NCBI RefSeq assembly: GCF_947487515.1
Contig: NZ_CANKWO010000001.1
Coordinates: 372,001-436,000, forward strand
Direction: 5' to 3'
Source of the DNA: an uncultured Litoreibacter sp.
Lineage (GTDB): Bacteria > Pseudomonadota > Alphaproteobacteria > Rhodobacterales > Rhodobacteraceae
DNA: 64,000 nt
Numbering within the stretch: the first letter of the stretch is position 1; every line of letters begins with the position of its first letter. This document shows, piece after piece, positions 46,288-54,228 of the stretch. The position numbers were made by a program, and so were the translations under genes. The notes below the pieces were generated by a model. That model had not been told where the DNA came from. It saw only the letters and a list, made by a program, of their open reading frames with translations, and ran no database searches.

Positions 46288-46516
46288 CAAGTCTTCCTTC
46301 CGCGTCTCTACTCATATTCAACAATTGCTGAAGCTCGGCTTTCAGCATGGGTTTAAAGCTGGGCGGGACGGATTGGTCCTCGCGCACTCGTTGCCATTCA
46401 CGCCTGACCTTGGTTCTTAGGTCGAGGGTCATGGCGCTCAGGTCTTCCAATATCTCGTCTATTGTTTGCGTCACCGATGGGTCCGGCGAACCGGATTTGT
46501 CGGGGGTCTCTGTCAT
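46160..46516 (-). CDS. GTA terminase small subunit, gp1
   Basis: 118-aa small, charged, helical protein (MTETPDKSGSPDPSVTQTIDEILEDLSAMTLDLRTKVRREW), matching the recently recognised small terminase of Rhodobacter-type GTA. It often goes unannotated because it overlaps g2; here the overlap is 128 nt. First gene of the cluster, with ribosome-binding site AGGAGG. The C-terminal half (EYAIDLGAARLEIGRRLDSIR) is the conserved part. Confidence 0.85.
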   Translation of the reverse strand: MTETPDKSGSPDPSVTQTIDEILEDLSAMTLDLRTKVRREWQRVREDQSVPPSFKPMLKAELQQLLNMSRDAEGRLDEHRTKRAGRAGEYAIDLGAARLEIGRRLDSIRAARGSGGVS

Positions 46517-46576
46517 GGGGCCTCCTACCTCTGTCGCACGGGGCGATTAGGCTCACTCAGGGGTCAAGAAACGCAA
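46517..46576 (-). promoter_or_regulatory. Leader and probable promoter region of the GTA cluster
   Basis: About 60 bp between the mltG terminator and g1. It contains TTGACC near its upstream end and AGGAGG before g1, but no convincing -10 box at a standard spacing. GTA promoters are activated by a dedicated regulator (GafA in R. capsulatus), so weak core elements are expected. Confidence 0.4.
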
Positions 46577-46609
46577 AAAGCGGCCAAGGGTGGTGACCCA
46601 AGCCGCTTT
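46577..46609 (-). terminator. Terminator of mltG ahead of the GTA cluster
   Basis: Minus-strand stem AAAGCGGC/GCCGCTTT (8 bp, 17-nt loop) followed by TTGCGTTTCTT. It separates the fatty-acid/mltG transcript from the GTA genes. Confidence 0.75.
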
Positions 46610-46719
46610 CTCAAATGTTTCTGTCTTGAAGGGTCTTATCCCTCATTCCGCTGCGAAAGTCAAGAAAATGCACCTTCGCGGTAGCTGCGAACGGTCTTTC
46701 TTAACAAAGGGTTAGCCCC

Positions 46720-47877
46720 TTAGTTATTTGCGTTCCGTTCGGCTTCGATCTTGCGCCATTCCGCCACATTCTTGTTGTGCTCTTGAATGGTCACCGCAAA
46801 GGCGTGCCCGCCCGTCCCGTCAGCCACAAAGAAGATGTAGGGCGTCTCGTCAGGGTTCAACGCGGCCTCAATCGCCAGTCGTCCGGGGTTGGCAATGGGC
46901 GTCGGGGTCAGGCCGGGAATGGCGTAGGTGTTGAACGGTGTTTCACGATCCAACTCCGAGCGCCGCAGCCCGCGCCCCAAAACGCCCTCGCCTCTGGTAA
47001 TCCCATAGATCACCGCAGGGTCAGTCTGAAGCTTCATGCCTTGGCGCAAACGGTTGGTGAACACGCTGGCCACTTGGCGGCGCTCTTCGGCGATGCCGGT
47101 TTCCTTCTCGATGATCGAGGCAAGGATCAAGGCTTCTTCGGGGGTCTTCAGTGGCACGGTCGGGTCACGGGCCTCCCATGCGTCCGCCAAAATTTTCTGT
47201 TGGGCGGCCTGCATCTTTGCGATCAAGGCACCGCGATCCGCCCCCGGTTTGATTTCATAGCTGTCCGGAGCAAGGCTGCCCTCTGCGGGTGTGGCAGAAA
47301 TTTCGCCTTCCAACACATCCAAAGCTTTCAAACTGTCGGCAATCTGCCAGCTCGTTGCCCCTTCAGCGACAGCCACGCGGTAGCGCACGTCGCGGTCGTC
47401 ACGGGCTTCAACATAGACCTGCGGGGCCTCGTCTTCGCCGGGTACAAATTTCGCGGTCTCGACATAGGCGTTCGTGGCTGGGTCCAGCTCGCGAACCACT
47501 GCGCTACGGGCGGTGACACCGATGCGGTAAACAACTTCTGTGCCACAGGTGTTCTGGCCACCACGGGTTACGATGTCGATGATCTCTTCCATCGATGCGC
47601 CCGCTGGCACCAAGAAGCTGCCCGCTTTCAGCTGTTGGGACTTATCCGCGTAATCCGCGCCAATCCGGAAGATGCGCCCGTTGGACACAGCCCCTTTTGC
47701 CTCTAGGTCCCTTGAAACCAAGGCCATGGAGCCCCCCAAAGGGACGCGCAAACACATGGCGTCCTCCAAAGGACCGGCCTTGCTGTATTGGGATTGCCCC
47801 CATCCGATCAGCGCGCCGACACCCACCAATCCAAGGATGATGATGGTTAAGAAATTGGAGGCAATTGATTTCCACAT
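46720..47877 (-). CDS. mltG: Endolytic transglycosylase MltG
   Basis: 385-aa inner-membrane lytic transglycosylase that ends glycan strands during peptidoglycan synthesis. N-terminal membrane anchor (about 9-27), then LysM-like and YceG domains with the catalytic Glu in SIIEKETGIAEERRQVASVFTNRL, and the conserved YGITRGEG and YAIPGLTPTPIANPG blocks. It follows fabF after 7 nt, as in many alphaproteobacteria. Confidence 0.95.
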   Translation of the reverse strand: MWKSIASNFLTIIILGLVGVGALIGWGQSQYSKAGPLEDAMCLRVPLGGSMALVSRDLEAKGAVSNGRIFRIGADYADKSQQLKAGSFLVPAGASMEEIIDIVTRGGQNTCGTEVVYRIGVTARSAVVRELDPATNAYVETAKFVPGEDEAPQVYVEARDDRDVRYRVAVAEGATSWQIADSLKALDVLEGEISATPAEGSLAPDSYEIKPGADRGALIAKMQAAQQKILADAWEARDPTVPLKTPEEALILASIIEKETGIAEERRQVASVFTNRLRQGMKLQTDPAVIYGITRGEGVLGRGLRRSELDRETPFNTYAIPGLTPTPIANPGRLAIEAALNPDETPYIFFVADGTGGHAFAVTIQEHNKNVAEWRKIEAERNANN

Positions 47878-47884
47878 GAGCGGA

Positions 47885-49138
47885 TTACACTTTCCCCATT
47901 ATGAGACAGGCATTGGTGCCGCCAAAGCCGAAGCTGTTGGACAGAACCACATTAACTTCGCGCTCCACCGCCTTGTTTGCACACAGGTCGATATCCGTAT
48001 CGACTGCGGGCGTATCAAGATTGATCGTTGGCGGGCAGACGTTGTCGCGCATCGCAAGAATGCAGAAGATCGCCTCAATCGCGCCAGCGGCCCCCAGCAG
48101 GTGCCCAGTCATGGATTTGGTCGAGGACATCGTCGCCGTCTTGCACGCATCCCCCAGCAGCCGCTCTACCGCGCCCAGCTCAATGGTGTCGGCCATGGTC
48201 GATGTGCCATGTGCGTTGATGTAGTCAATCTGCGAAGGCTCAATTCCAGCCCGTTTCACCGCAGCGCGCATCGCGCGTTCGGCGCCTTCGTGGTCGGGCG
48301 GTGGCGCAGTGATGTGATGCGCGTCACCAGACAGCCCATACCCCAAAACTTCGCCGTAGATCTTCGCACCGCGTGCTTTGGCGTGCTCATATTCTTCCAG
48401 CACCACAACGCCCGCTCCTTCGCCCATGACGAAGCCGTCGCGGTCCGCGTCCCATGGCCGCGAGGCTTTGGTCGGGTCGTCCGCGCCAGTGGTCGACAGT
48501 GCTTTGCATGCGTTGAACCCAGCAATGCCAATTTCGCAAATCGGGCTTTCGGCCCCGCCGGCAATCATCACATCCGCGTCGTCCAGCGCGATCAATCGCG
48601 CGGCGTCGCCAATGGCATGCGCACCCGTAGAACAGGCAGTCACAACGGCGTGGTTCGGGCCTTTGAAGCCGTAGCGGATGGACACTTGCCCAGACACCAA
48701 GTTCACCAAGGCACCGGGAATAAAGAACGGGGAGACGCGGCGCGGGCCACGTTCCTTGATCAACACCGCAGTGTCAGCGATCGACGACAGGCCGCCGATG
48801 CCAGAGCCAATCATAACGCCGGTACGCTCCAGCTCGGTCTTGTCCTCAGGCGTCCAGCCCGCGTCTTCCACCGCTTGCTGTGCGGCCGCCATGCCGTAAA
48901 GGATGAAGTCATCGACCTTGCGTTGCTCTTTGGGGTGCATGTAGGCGGCGGCATTGAATTCGCCTTCGCCCTCGCCGCGCGGGACTTCGCAGGCATAGCC
49001 GGTTCCCAAGTGGGAGGCGTCAAATTTCTCAATGGTGCGCGCGCCGGATTTGCCCGCCAGCGCATTCTTCCATGTGGTCTCCACGCCGTCGCCCAAAGGC
49101 GTCACCATTCCAAGACCCGTAATTACAACTCGACGCAT
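47885..49138 (-). CDS. fabF: 3-oxoacyl-ACP synthase II
   Basis: 417-aa condensing enzyme of fatty-acid elongation. Catalytic Cys in VTACSTGAHAIGDA, His in NAHGTSTMADTIE and the second His in KSMTGHLLGAAG. Start at 49138 (MRRVVITGLG) with AAGGGG upstream; the in-frame start at 49165 adds nine atypical residues. Belongs to the fabD-fabG-acpP-fabF order, but separated from acpP by two genes here. Confidence 0.97.
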   Translation of the reverse strand: MRRVVITGLGMVTPLGDGVETTWKNALAGKSGARTIEKFDASHLGTGYACEVPRGEGEGEFNAAAYMHPKEQRKVDDFILYGMAAAQQAVEDAGWTPEDKTELERTGVMIGSGIGGLSSIADTAVLIKERGPRRVSPFFIPGALVNLVSGQVSIRYGFKGPNHAVVTACSTGAHAIGDAARLIALDDADVMIAGGAESPICEIGIAGFNACKALSTTGADDPTKASRPWDADRDGFVMGEGAGVVVLEEYEHAKARGAKIYGEVLGYGLSGDAHHITAPPPDHEGAERAMRAAVKRAGIEPSQIDYINAHGTSTMADTIELGAVERLLGDACKTATMSSTKSMTGHLLGAAGAIEAIFCILAMRDNVCPPTINLDTPAVDTDIDLCANKAVEREVNVVLSNSFGFGGTNACLIMGKV

Positions 49139-49291
49139 ACCCCACCCCTTTATTTTGTAGCACAAGGTTTATCCCTCGCGTCATACACGCCCACGACCCC
49201 TAGGGGCAAGGCATCTGCGCAGGAATTCACATTAGCGTTTCAGATGGGGGGACGGCTTCCGGCCTTCAACCCCCTGCGCTACAATGCGCAA

Positions 49292-49921
49292 ATGTACAAA
49301 ATCTATTCTGTCGGCCATTCGCTTTATTGCGCAAAACTGCGCCTCGCCCTGCGCACGAAGGGCCTAGAATGGCACGAGCGCGCCCCGCCCGCCGACTATC
49401 TGGCGCTGGTCCCTACGGGCAATCTTCCTGCGCTGGTGGACGGCGGCCTCACGCTGACCGATAGCGAGGCCATCGCGGAATATCTTGAGGAAAAGCACCC
49501 CACCCCCGCGATGCTCCCTGCAAAGCTGATCCCACGTGCGAAATGCCGCGAGTTGTCGCGGTTTCATGATACACGGCTGGAACCCGCCCTGCGCAGGCTG
49601 TTCTCCAATGTCGCCCCTGAAACCCGTGTGGCCGCCGAAATTGACGCCGCCCACGCCGAGATCTGCAAACGCCTCGCCGCGCTGAGCACGCTGCTAGAGC
49701 AAAGCCCTCTTCCGCGGGACCGCCTGTGGCTGAGTGACTGCGGGGTGATCGTGACGCTGGAATGGCTCGACATCATGGAAACCCACGCCGTCCTGCCGCC
49801 CCTGCCTTGGTCCAACACCCTTCGCAGTTACCGCACGCAGATGCAGGCCCTGCCCCAAGTCGCGGCGGAACTGGCGTTCTACCGCCCACACATGACGGAG
49901 TGGATGCAAAGCAAGTCGTAG
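49292..49921 (+). CDS. Glutathione S-transferase family protein
   Basis: 209-aa thioredoxin-fold plus helical-domain protein. N-terminus MYKIYSVGHSLYCAKLRLALRTKGLEW, with the cis-Pro loop GNLPALVDGG and TLTDSEAIAEYLEEKHP glutathione-binding motif. Cys13 lies where Cys- or Ser-type GSTs hold the catalytic residue. Transcribed against its fatty-acid synthesis neighbours. Substrate unknown. Confidence 0.88.
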   Translation: MYKIYSVGHSLYCAKLRLALRTKGLEWHERAPPADYLALVPTGNLPALVDGGLTLTDSEAIAEYLEEKHPTPAMLPAKLIPRAKCRELSRFHDTRLEPALRRLFSNVAPETRVAAEIDAAHAEICKRLAALSTLLEQSPLPRDRLWLSDCGVIVTLEWLDIMETHAVLPPLPWSNTLRSYRTQMQALPQVAAELAFYRPHMTEWMQSKS

Positions 49922-49934
49922 GCCTCCGCGTAGG

Positions 49935-50534
49935 CTACCCCAGCATAAACACGTCGTAGCGTGTAGATTTGCCCAATATCTGATGTGAACAGGCACGCAC
50001 ACCCTCCATCGGATCAGCCTTCGCGGGCCATTTCAGCACCACGCGATTGCGCGCATGCTCCAGCGCCACGCGCAGCAAATCTGCCGCATCCTCATCCGTG
50101 CCCACGATCTCGCGCACTTGGCGCAATTCGCGTTTGACCAAGGCGGAGTTTTTGCGTGGCGGATGCATCGGGTCGATCAACACCGCCTCTCCCGCCAGTT
50201 TGGGCAGCAAATCCTTGGCGTCGCCATGCAGCAGCGTCATGCGCTCGATAATCTCGCCGATCACGCCCCCTTCGCGGGCCGCGGCCTCCATGCCGTCGCG
50301 AAGCAAGGCATGCATTTTGTCCGACCGCTCGATCATCGTGACCTGTGCCCCCAAGGAGGCCAGCAAGAATGAATCGCGCCCCAATCCGGCGGTCGCATCG
50401 ACAATCACCGGCGTCTTGCCCTTTCGCAGTCCCATAGCTTTCGCCAGATCCTGCCCGCGCCCTCCGCCAAAGCGCAGCCGGTGCCCAACTGCCCCGCCAA
50501 CGAAGTCGACCTGTAGTTCCGCGTCTTTTGTCAT
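49935..50534 (-). CDS. rsmJ: 16S rRNA guanine-N2 methyltransferase RsmJ
   Basis: About 199-aa SAM methyltransferase modifying G1516 of 16S rRNA in E. coli. Motif I IVDATAGLGRDSFLLASLG binds SAM, and the catalytic-type motif DPMHPPRKNSALVKREL is diagnostic for RsmJ. Start uncertain: ATG at 50534 (MTKDAELQV) preferred; TTG at 50555 and GTG at 50543 are alternatives. Confidence 0.87.
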   Translation of the reverse strand: MTKDAELQVDFVGGAVGHRLRFGGGRGQDLAKAMGLRKGKTPVIVDATAGLGRDSFLLASLGAQVTMIERSDKMHALLRDGMEAAAREGGVIGEIIERMTLLHGDAKDLLPKLAGEAVLIDPMHPPRKNSALVKRELRQVREIVGTDEDAADLLRVALEHARNRVVLKWPAKADPMEGVRACSHQILGKSTRYDVFMLG

Positions 50535-50603
50535 AATCAGCACGTCGCCCGTCAAGCGTCTGCCTATAGCGTTGCAGACACGTCACGGGGCCCTTTCCCG
50601 CCA

Positions 50604-50634
50604 CGAAAAATGGCGCCCCAAAAGGGACGCCATT
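50604..50634 (-). terminator. Terminator downstream of acpP
   Basis: Minus-strand stem AATGGCGTCCC/GGGGCGCCATT with TTTT loop, followed by a T-run. Ends the fabD-fabG-acpP transcript before rsmJ. Confidence 0.8.
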
Positions 50635-50664
50635 CTAGGTCTCGTCAAAGCTGTAAGCGAAAGC

Positions 50665-50898
50665 TTAGGAAGCTTCGGTGATGAATTTCGTCGCGTCGCC
50701 GAAAGTCTGGATGGTTTCTGCAGCGTCGTCTGGGATCTCGATGCCAAACTCTTCTTCGAACGCCATAACCAGCTCAACGGTGTCGAGGCTGTCTGCGCCC
50801 AGATCGTCGATGAACGATGCGTTTTCAACAACTTTGTCTTCTTCTACACCAAGGTGTTCGACAACGATCTTTTTAACGCGGTCTGCGATATCGCTCAT
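50665..50898 (-). CDS. acpP: Acyl carrier protein
   Basis: 77-aa acidic carrier protein. Phosphopantetheine-bearing Ser37 in [21 protein letters not shown]. The start at 50898 ([10 protein letters not shown]) is the family start; the longer frame to 51027 is not. Carries growing acyl chains for FabD, FabG and FabF. A 219-nt gap with a small inverted repeat (GGTATG...CATACC, 51095-51112) separates it from fabG. Confidence 0.98.
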   Translation of the reverse strand: MSDIADRVKKIVVEHLGVEEDKVVENASFIDDLGADSLDTVELVMAFEEEFGIEIPDDAAETIQTFGDATKFITEAS

Positions 50899-51117
50899 GT
50901 TGTATTCCTCGTATTTGCTCGGGAGTTGCCCGATTGGTGGCGGGTAAGTTGCCCCACCCAGTTGGTATTGACCATTTGGCCTGTTATCTCGCCGCATAGG
51001 CGGCTGCCGGAGGATGAACCCCAACAATATATGCGCCGCCTATAGCACACCAAATAGGGAACGCAAACGCTTATGCAACCTGTTGGAGGGCCAAGGTATG
51101 GGACTGCATACCGTGGT

Positions 51118-51855
51118 TTAGATCATCGCCATTCCGCCATTCACATGCAACGTGGTGCCTGTGGTGTAGCCTGCTTGCGCGCTGGAGAGATATAATGCCG
51201 CCGCTGCAATCTCGGCCGCGTCGCCCATGCGACCGGCGGGAATTTGCCCCAAGATGCCGGCCTTTTGGTCGTCCGTCAGCTTTTCAGTCATCGGCGTGGT
51301 GATGAAGCCCGGGGCGATGCAGTTCACGGTGATGCCACGCGACGCGACTTCGTAAGCCAGTGACTTGGACATGCCAACCATGCCCGCCTTGGAGGCCGCG
51401 TAGTTCCCCTGCCCGGGGTTGCCCGTGGCCCCGACAACCGAGGATACGTTAATAATCCGGCCCCAACGCGCCTTCATCATGCCGCGCAACACGCCTTTGC
51501 ATAGCTTGAAGGTCGAGGTCAGGTTCACATCGATCACCGACTGCCATTCGTCGTCTGACATGCGCATGAACAGGTTGTCACGGGTGATGCCGGCGTTGTT
51601 GACCAGAATGTCCACGGCTCCCATGGCCTCAACGGCCTGTTTGGGCAAGGCGTCCACGGCGTCAAAGTCGCTTAGATTGCACGGCAACACATGCGCGCGC
51701 TCCCCCAACTCGGCGGCCAAGGCCTCAAGCGGCTCGACCCGCGTGCCGGACAGGCCGACTGTCGCGCCCTGTGCGTGCAAAGCTTTGGCGATTTCGCCGC
51801 CGATACCACCGGATGCACCGGTTACCAGAGCGGATTTTCCTTCTAAGTTGAACAT
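51118..51855 (-). CDS. fabG: 3-oxoacyl-ACP reductase
   Basis: 245-aa short-chain dehydrogenase of fatty-acid synthesis. Cofactor motif TGASGGIGGEIA (12-23), NNAGITRD, and the catalytic Ser139-Tyr152-Lys156 set in NVSSV and NYAASK. Lies 46 nt after fabD and before acpP on the minus strand. Confidence 0.97.
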   Translation of the reverse strand: MFNLEGKSALVTGASGGIGGEIAKALHAQGATVGLSGTRVEPLEALAAELGERAHVLPCNLSDFDAVDALPKQAVEAMGAVDILVNNAGITRDNLFMRMSDDEWQSVIDVNLTSTFKLCKGVLRGMMKARWGRIINVSSVVGATGNPGQGNYAASKAGMVGMSKSLAYEVASRGITVNCIAPGFITTPMTEKLTDDQKAGILGQIPAGRMGDAAEIAAAALYLSSAQAGYTTGTTLHVNGGMAMI

Positions 51856-51901
51856 CTTAATGCCTCTTCTTAATTCTCATCAACGTGTCGCCACGCCAGA
51901 T

Positions 51902-52840
51902 TTATGTGTTCAAAGCGTCCACGGCCGCTTTCACGTCTGCGGCGGTCCCGATTGCGCGGGTGCCAATGTCACGATTGATCCGGCGGATCATGCCAGACAA
52001 GGCCTTGCCCGCGCCGACTTCCCAAATCTCGGTGACCCCTTGCTCGCCAATGTAGCTGACGCTTTCACGCCACCGCACGGAGCCGGTGATTTGCTCAACC
52101 AGCAGGTTGCGAATGGTTGCCGGATCACTAATGGAGGCCGCCAGAACATTCGCCACCAATGGCACTGCCGGACGCTCGATATCAACGCCGCCCAAGGCCA
52201 CGGCCATGGCCTCTGCCGCGGGCTCCATCAAGGAGCAGTGGAATGGGGCGCTGACCGGCAAAAGCACCGCACGCTTGGCGCCGCGCTCTTTGGCCAGATC
52301 GACCGCACGCTCCACCGCGCCTTTGTGACCGGACACCACAACTTGGGCGGGGTCATTGTCGTTCGCAGCTTGGCAAACCTCGTCGCCCGCAGCCTCCGCT
52401 GCGACGGCTTGAACCGCTTCGAAATCCAATCCCAGCAAAGCCGCCATTGCGCCCACACCCACAGGCACGGCGTCTTGCATGGCCAAGCCACGCGCGCGCA
52501 GCAGCCGCGCGGTGTCGGCGACGGAAATCGCACCAGCCGCCGCCAGCGCGGAATATTCACCCAAAGAATGCCCAGCCACATATGACGCGGCCTCGATGCC
52601 AACGCCTTCCGACTTCAGCGCGGCCATCACGGCCAAAGAAGTCGCCATCAATGCGGGCTGCGCATTTTGTGTCAGGGTCAATGTGTCTTGCTCGCCGTTC
52701 CAGATCAGGTCCGACAGCTTTTCGCCCAAGGCGTCATCCACTTCGTCGAACACGGCTTTGGCGGCTGGGTAGGCCTCCGCCAAGTCGCGTCCCATCCCGA
52801 TGGTCTGGGCTCCTTGGCCCGGAAATACAAATGCACGCAT
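51902..52840 (-). CDS. fabD: Malonyl-CoA:ACP transacylase
   Basis: 312-aa transacylase loading malonyl onto ACP. N-terminal FPGQGAQ, nucleophile Ser92 in GHSLGEY, and PVSAPFHCSLM with the catalytic His. First gene of the fab operon, starting MRAFVFPGQG with GGGGAGCAGCC upstream. Confidence 0.97.
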   Translation of the reverse strand: MRAFVFPGQGAQTIGMGRDLAEAYPAAKAVFDEVDDALGEKLSDLIWNGEQDTLTLTQNAQPALMATSLAVMAALKSEGVGIEAASYVAGHSLGEYSALAAAGAISVADTARLLRARGLAMQDAVPVGVGAMAALLGLDFEAVQAVAAEAAGDEVCQAANDNDPAQVVVSGHKGAVERAVDLAKERGAKRAVLLPVSAPFHCSLMEPAAEAMAVALGGVDIERPAVPLVANVLAASISDPATIRNLLVEQITGSVRWRESVSYIGEQGVTEIWEVGAGKALSGMIRRINRDIGTRAIGTAADVKAAVDALNT

Positions 52841-53007
52841 TGGCTGCTCCCCTAGAGTATCAAGTGTTTTTTAACGGTCTATCCGACCCTTAGCCCCCTC
52901 ACAAGCACCCCAAAGCGATGATGCACAAATCATGTGCGCGATTTGATGTTTTGTGTGGCCTCAATATAGGGTCTTACAAACAGACCGTTTACATCAGGAG
53001 CTTCCCC

Positions 53008-54228
53008 ATGCGCAGCAACAGTAAAACGACCTACGGATCAGTGACAAAGAGCTTTCACTGGCTAACCGCTTTGCTGGTGATCTCCATGATTCCACTTGGC
53101 ATCTACGCCAATGGGCTCCCCTTCGACTCAGGGCCGGAACTTGCGCATAAGGCGCAGATGTTTTCGCTGCATAAAACCTTGGGAGTCTTCATTTTCTTTG
53201 TCGCATTGGCCCGTATCTTATGGGCTGTTTCCCAGCCCAAACCGGGGTTGCTCAATGCGGACAACTGGCTAGAGGCCACCCTTGCGGAGCTGGTGCATTG
53301 GACGCTTTATGGTTCTTTGGTTCTTGTCCCCCTGACGGGATGGGTGCACCACGCCGCCACCACAGGGTTTGCCCCAATTTGGTGGCCCTTCGGGCAAGGT
53401 TTGCCCTTCGTGCCCAAAGATGATGGCCTCGCGCATAATTTTGCCGCGTTGCACATTATATTCGAACGGGTTTTGGCCGCGTCCATCCTGCTTCATGTTG
53501 CAGGAGCGGTGAAGCACCATATTATCGACAAGGACGTCACGCTCAAACGTATGCTCCCCGGTACGACAGAGCCAGACCACCTTCCCGCGCAAAAGCACTC
53601 CAACCTGCCAATCTTTGGTGCCATTGCCGCCTACGGTTTCGCGCTGGTCGTTGGGGCCGGACTGGGGATGTTTTCTGCGCCAGCCCATGACCATGCGGAT
53701 GGTCACCATGATCATGACCACGACACCACCCTAGAGGTCGTCGAAAGCGGCTGGGCCGTGCAGGACGGCTCGCTGGCGATCACCGTGCGCCAATTGGGCA
53801 GCGATGTGACAGGCCAGTTTGCGCAATGGACCGCGGCGATCAATTTCTCCGAAGAAGCCGACGCAAACGGTCGCCACGGTGATGTAGAGGTGCAGATCGC
53901 CATAGACTCGCTGACCTTGGGATCCGTGACCGGTCAGGCTTTGGGCGCAGATTTTCTGGATGCCAAAGGGCATTCCACCGCGGTGTTCAGGGCCGAGATT
54001 TTGGCAGATGCGGGCAATTACAAAGCTGATGGGACGCTCACCCTGAAGGGGGTGGAAACACCTGTGTCGTTGCCATTCTCCTTGCAAATTGAAGGAGATA
54101 CAGCGGTCATGCAGGGCCAGACACGGCTCAACCGCACCAGCTTTAACATTGGTGAAAGCCATGCGGATGAAAGCACTGTCAGCTTTGATGTGGCGGTCGA
54201 GGTAAACCTGACGGCGACGCGCAACTAA
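53008..54228 (+). CDS. Cytochrome b561-YceI fusion protein
   Basis: 406-aa fusion. Residues 1-185 form a four-helix cytochrome b561 with candidate haem ligands His17, His55, His149 and His163. A fifth hydrophobic segment (about 202-223) and a His/Asp-rich linker (HDHADGHHDHDHDT, 227-240) follow, then a YceI-like lipocalin domain (about 240-406) expected in the periplasm, where YceI proteins bind isoprenoids. Start at 53008 (MRSNSKTTYG) with AGGAGC 6 nt upstream. A separate secreted YceI lies 2.3 kb away. Converges with otnK, overlapping 4 nt. Confidence 0.9.
   Translation: MRSNSKTTYGSVTKSFHWLTALLVISMIPLGIYANGLPFDSGPELAHKAQMFSLHKTLGVFIFFVALARILWAVSQPKPGLLNADNWLEATLAELVHWTLYGSLVLVPLTGWVHHAATTGFAPIWWPFGQGLPFVPKDDGLAHNFAALHIIFERVLAASILLHVAGAVKHHIIDKDVTLKRMLPGTTEPDHLPAQKHSNLPIFGAIAAYGFALVVGAGLGMFSAPAHDHADGHHDHDHDTTLEVVESGWAVQDGSLAITVRQLGSDVTGQFAQWTAAINFSEEADANGRHGDVEVQIAIDSLTLGSVTGQALGADFLDAKGHSTAVFRAEILADAGNYKADGTLTLKGVETPVSLPFSLQIEGDTAVMQGQTRLNRTSFNIGESHADESTVSFDVAVEVNLTATRN

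Noticed and set aside
31668-46516. Intact prophage
   Set aside because: No integrase, repressor, replication or lysis genes, and the gene order is that of a Rhodobacter-type GTA with housekeeping flanks.
47672-49291. Long N-terminal extension of the glutathione transferase frame
   Set aside because: The first 540 residues are antisense to mltG and fabF; the real GST starts at 49292.
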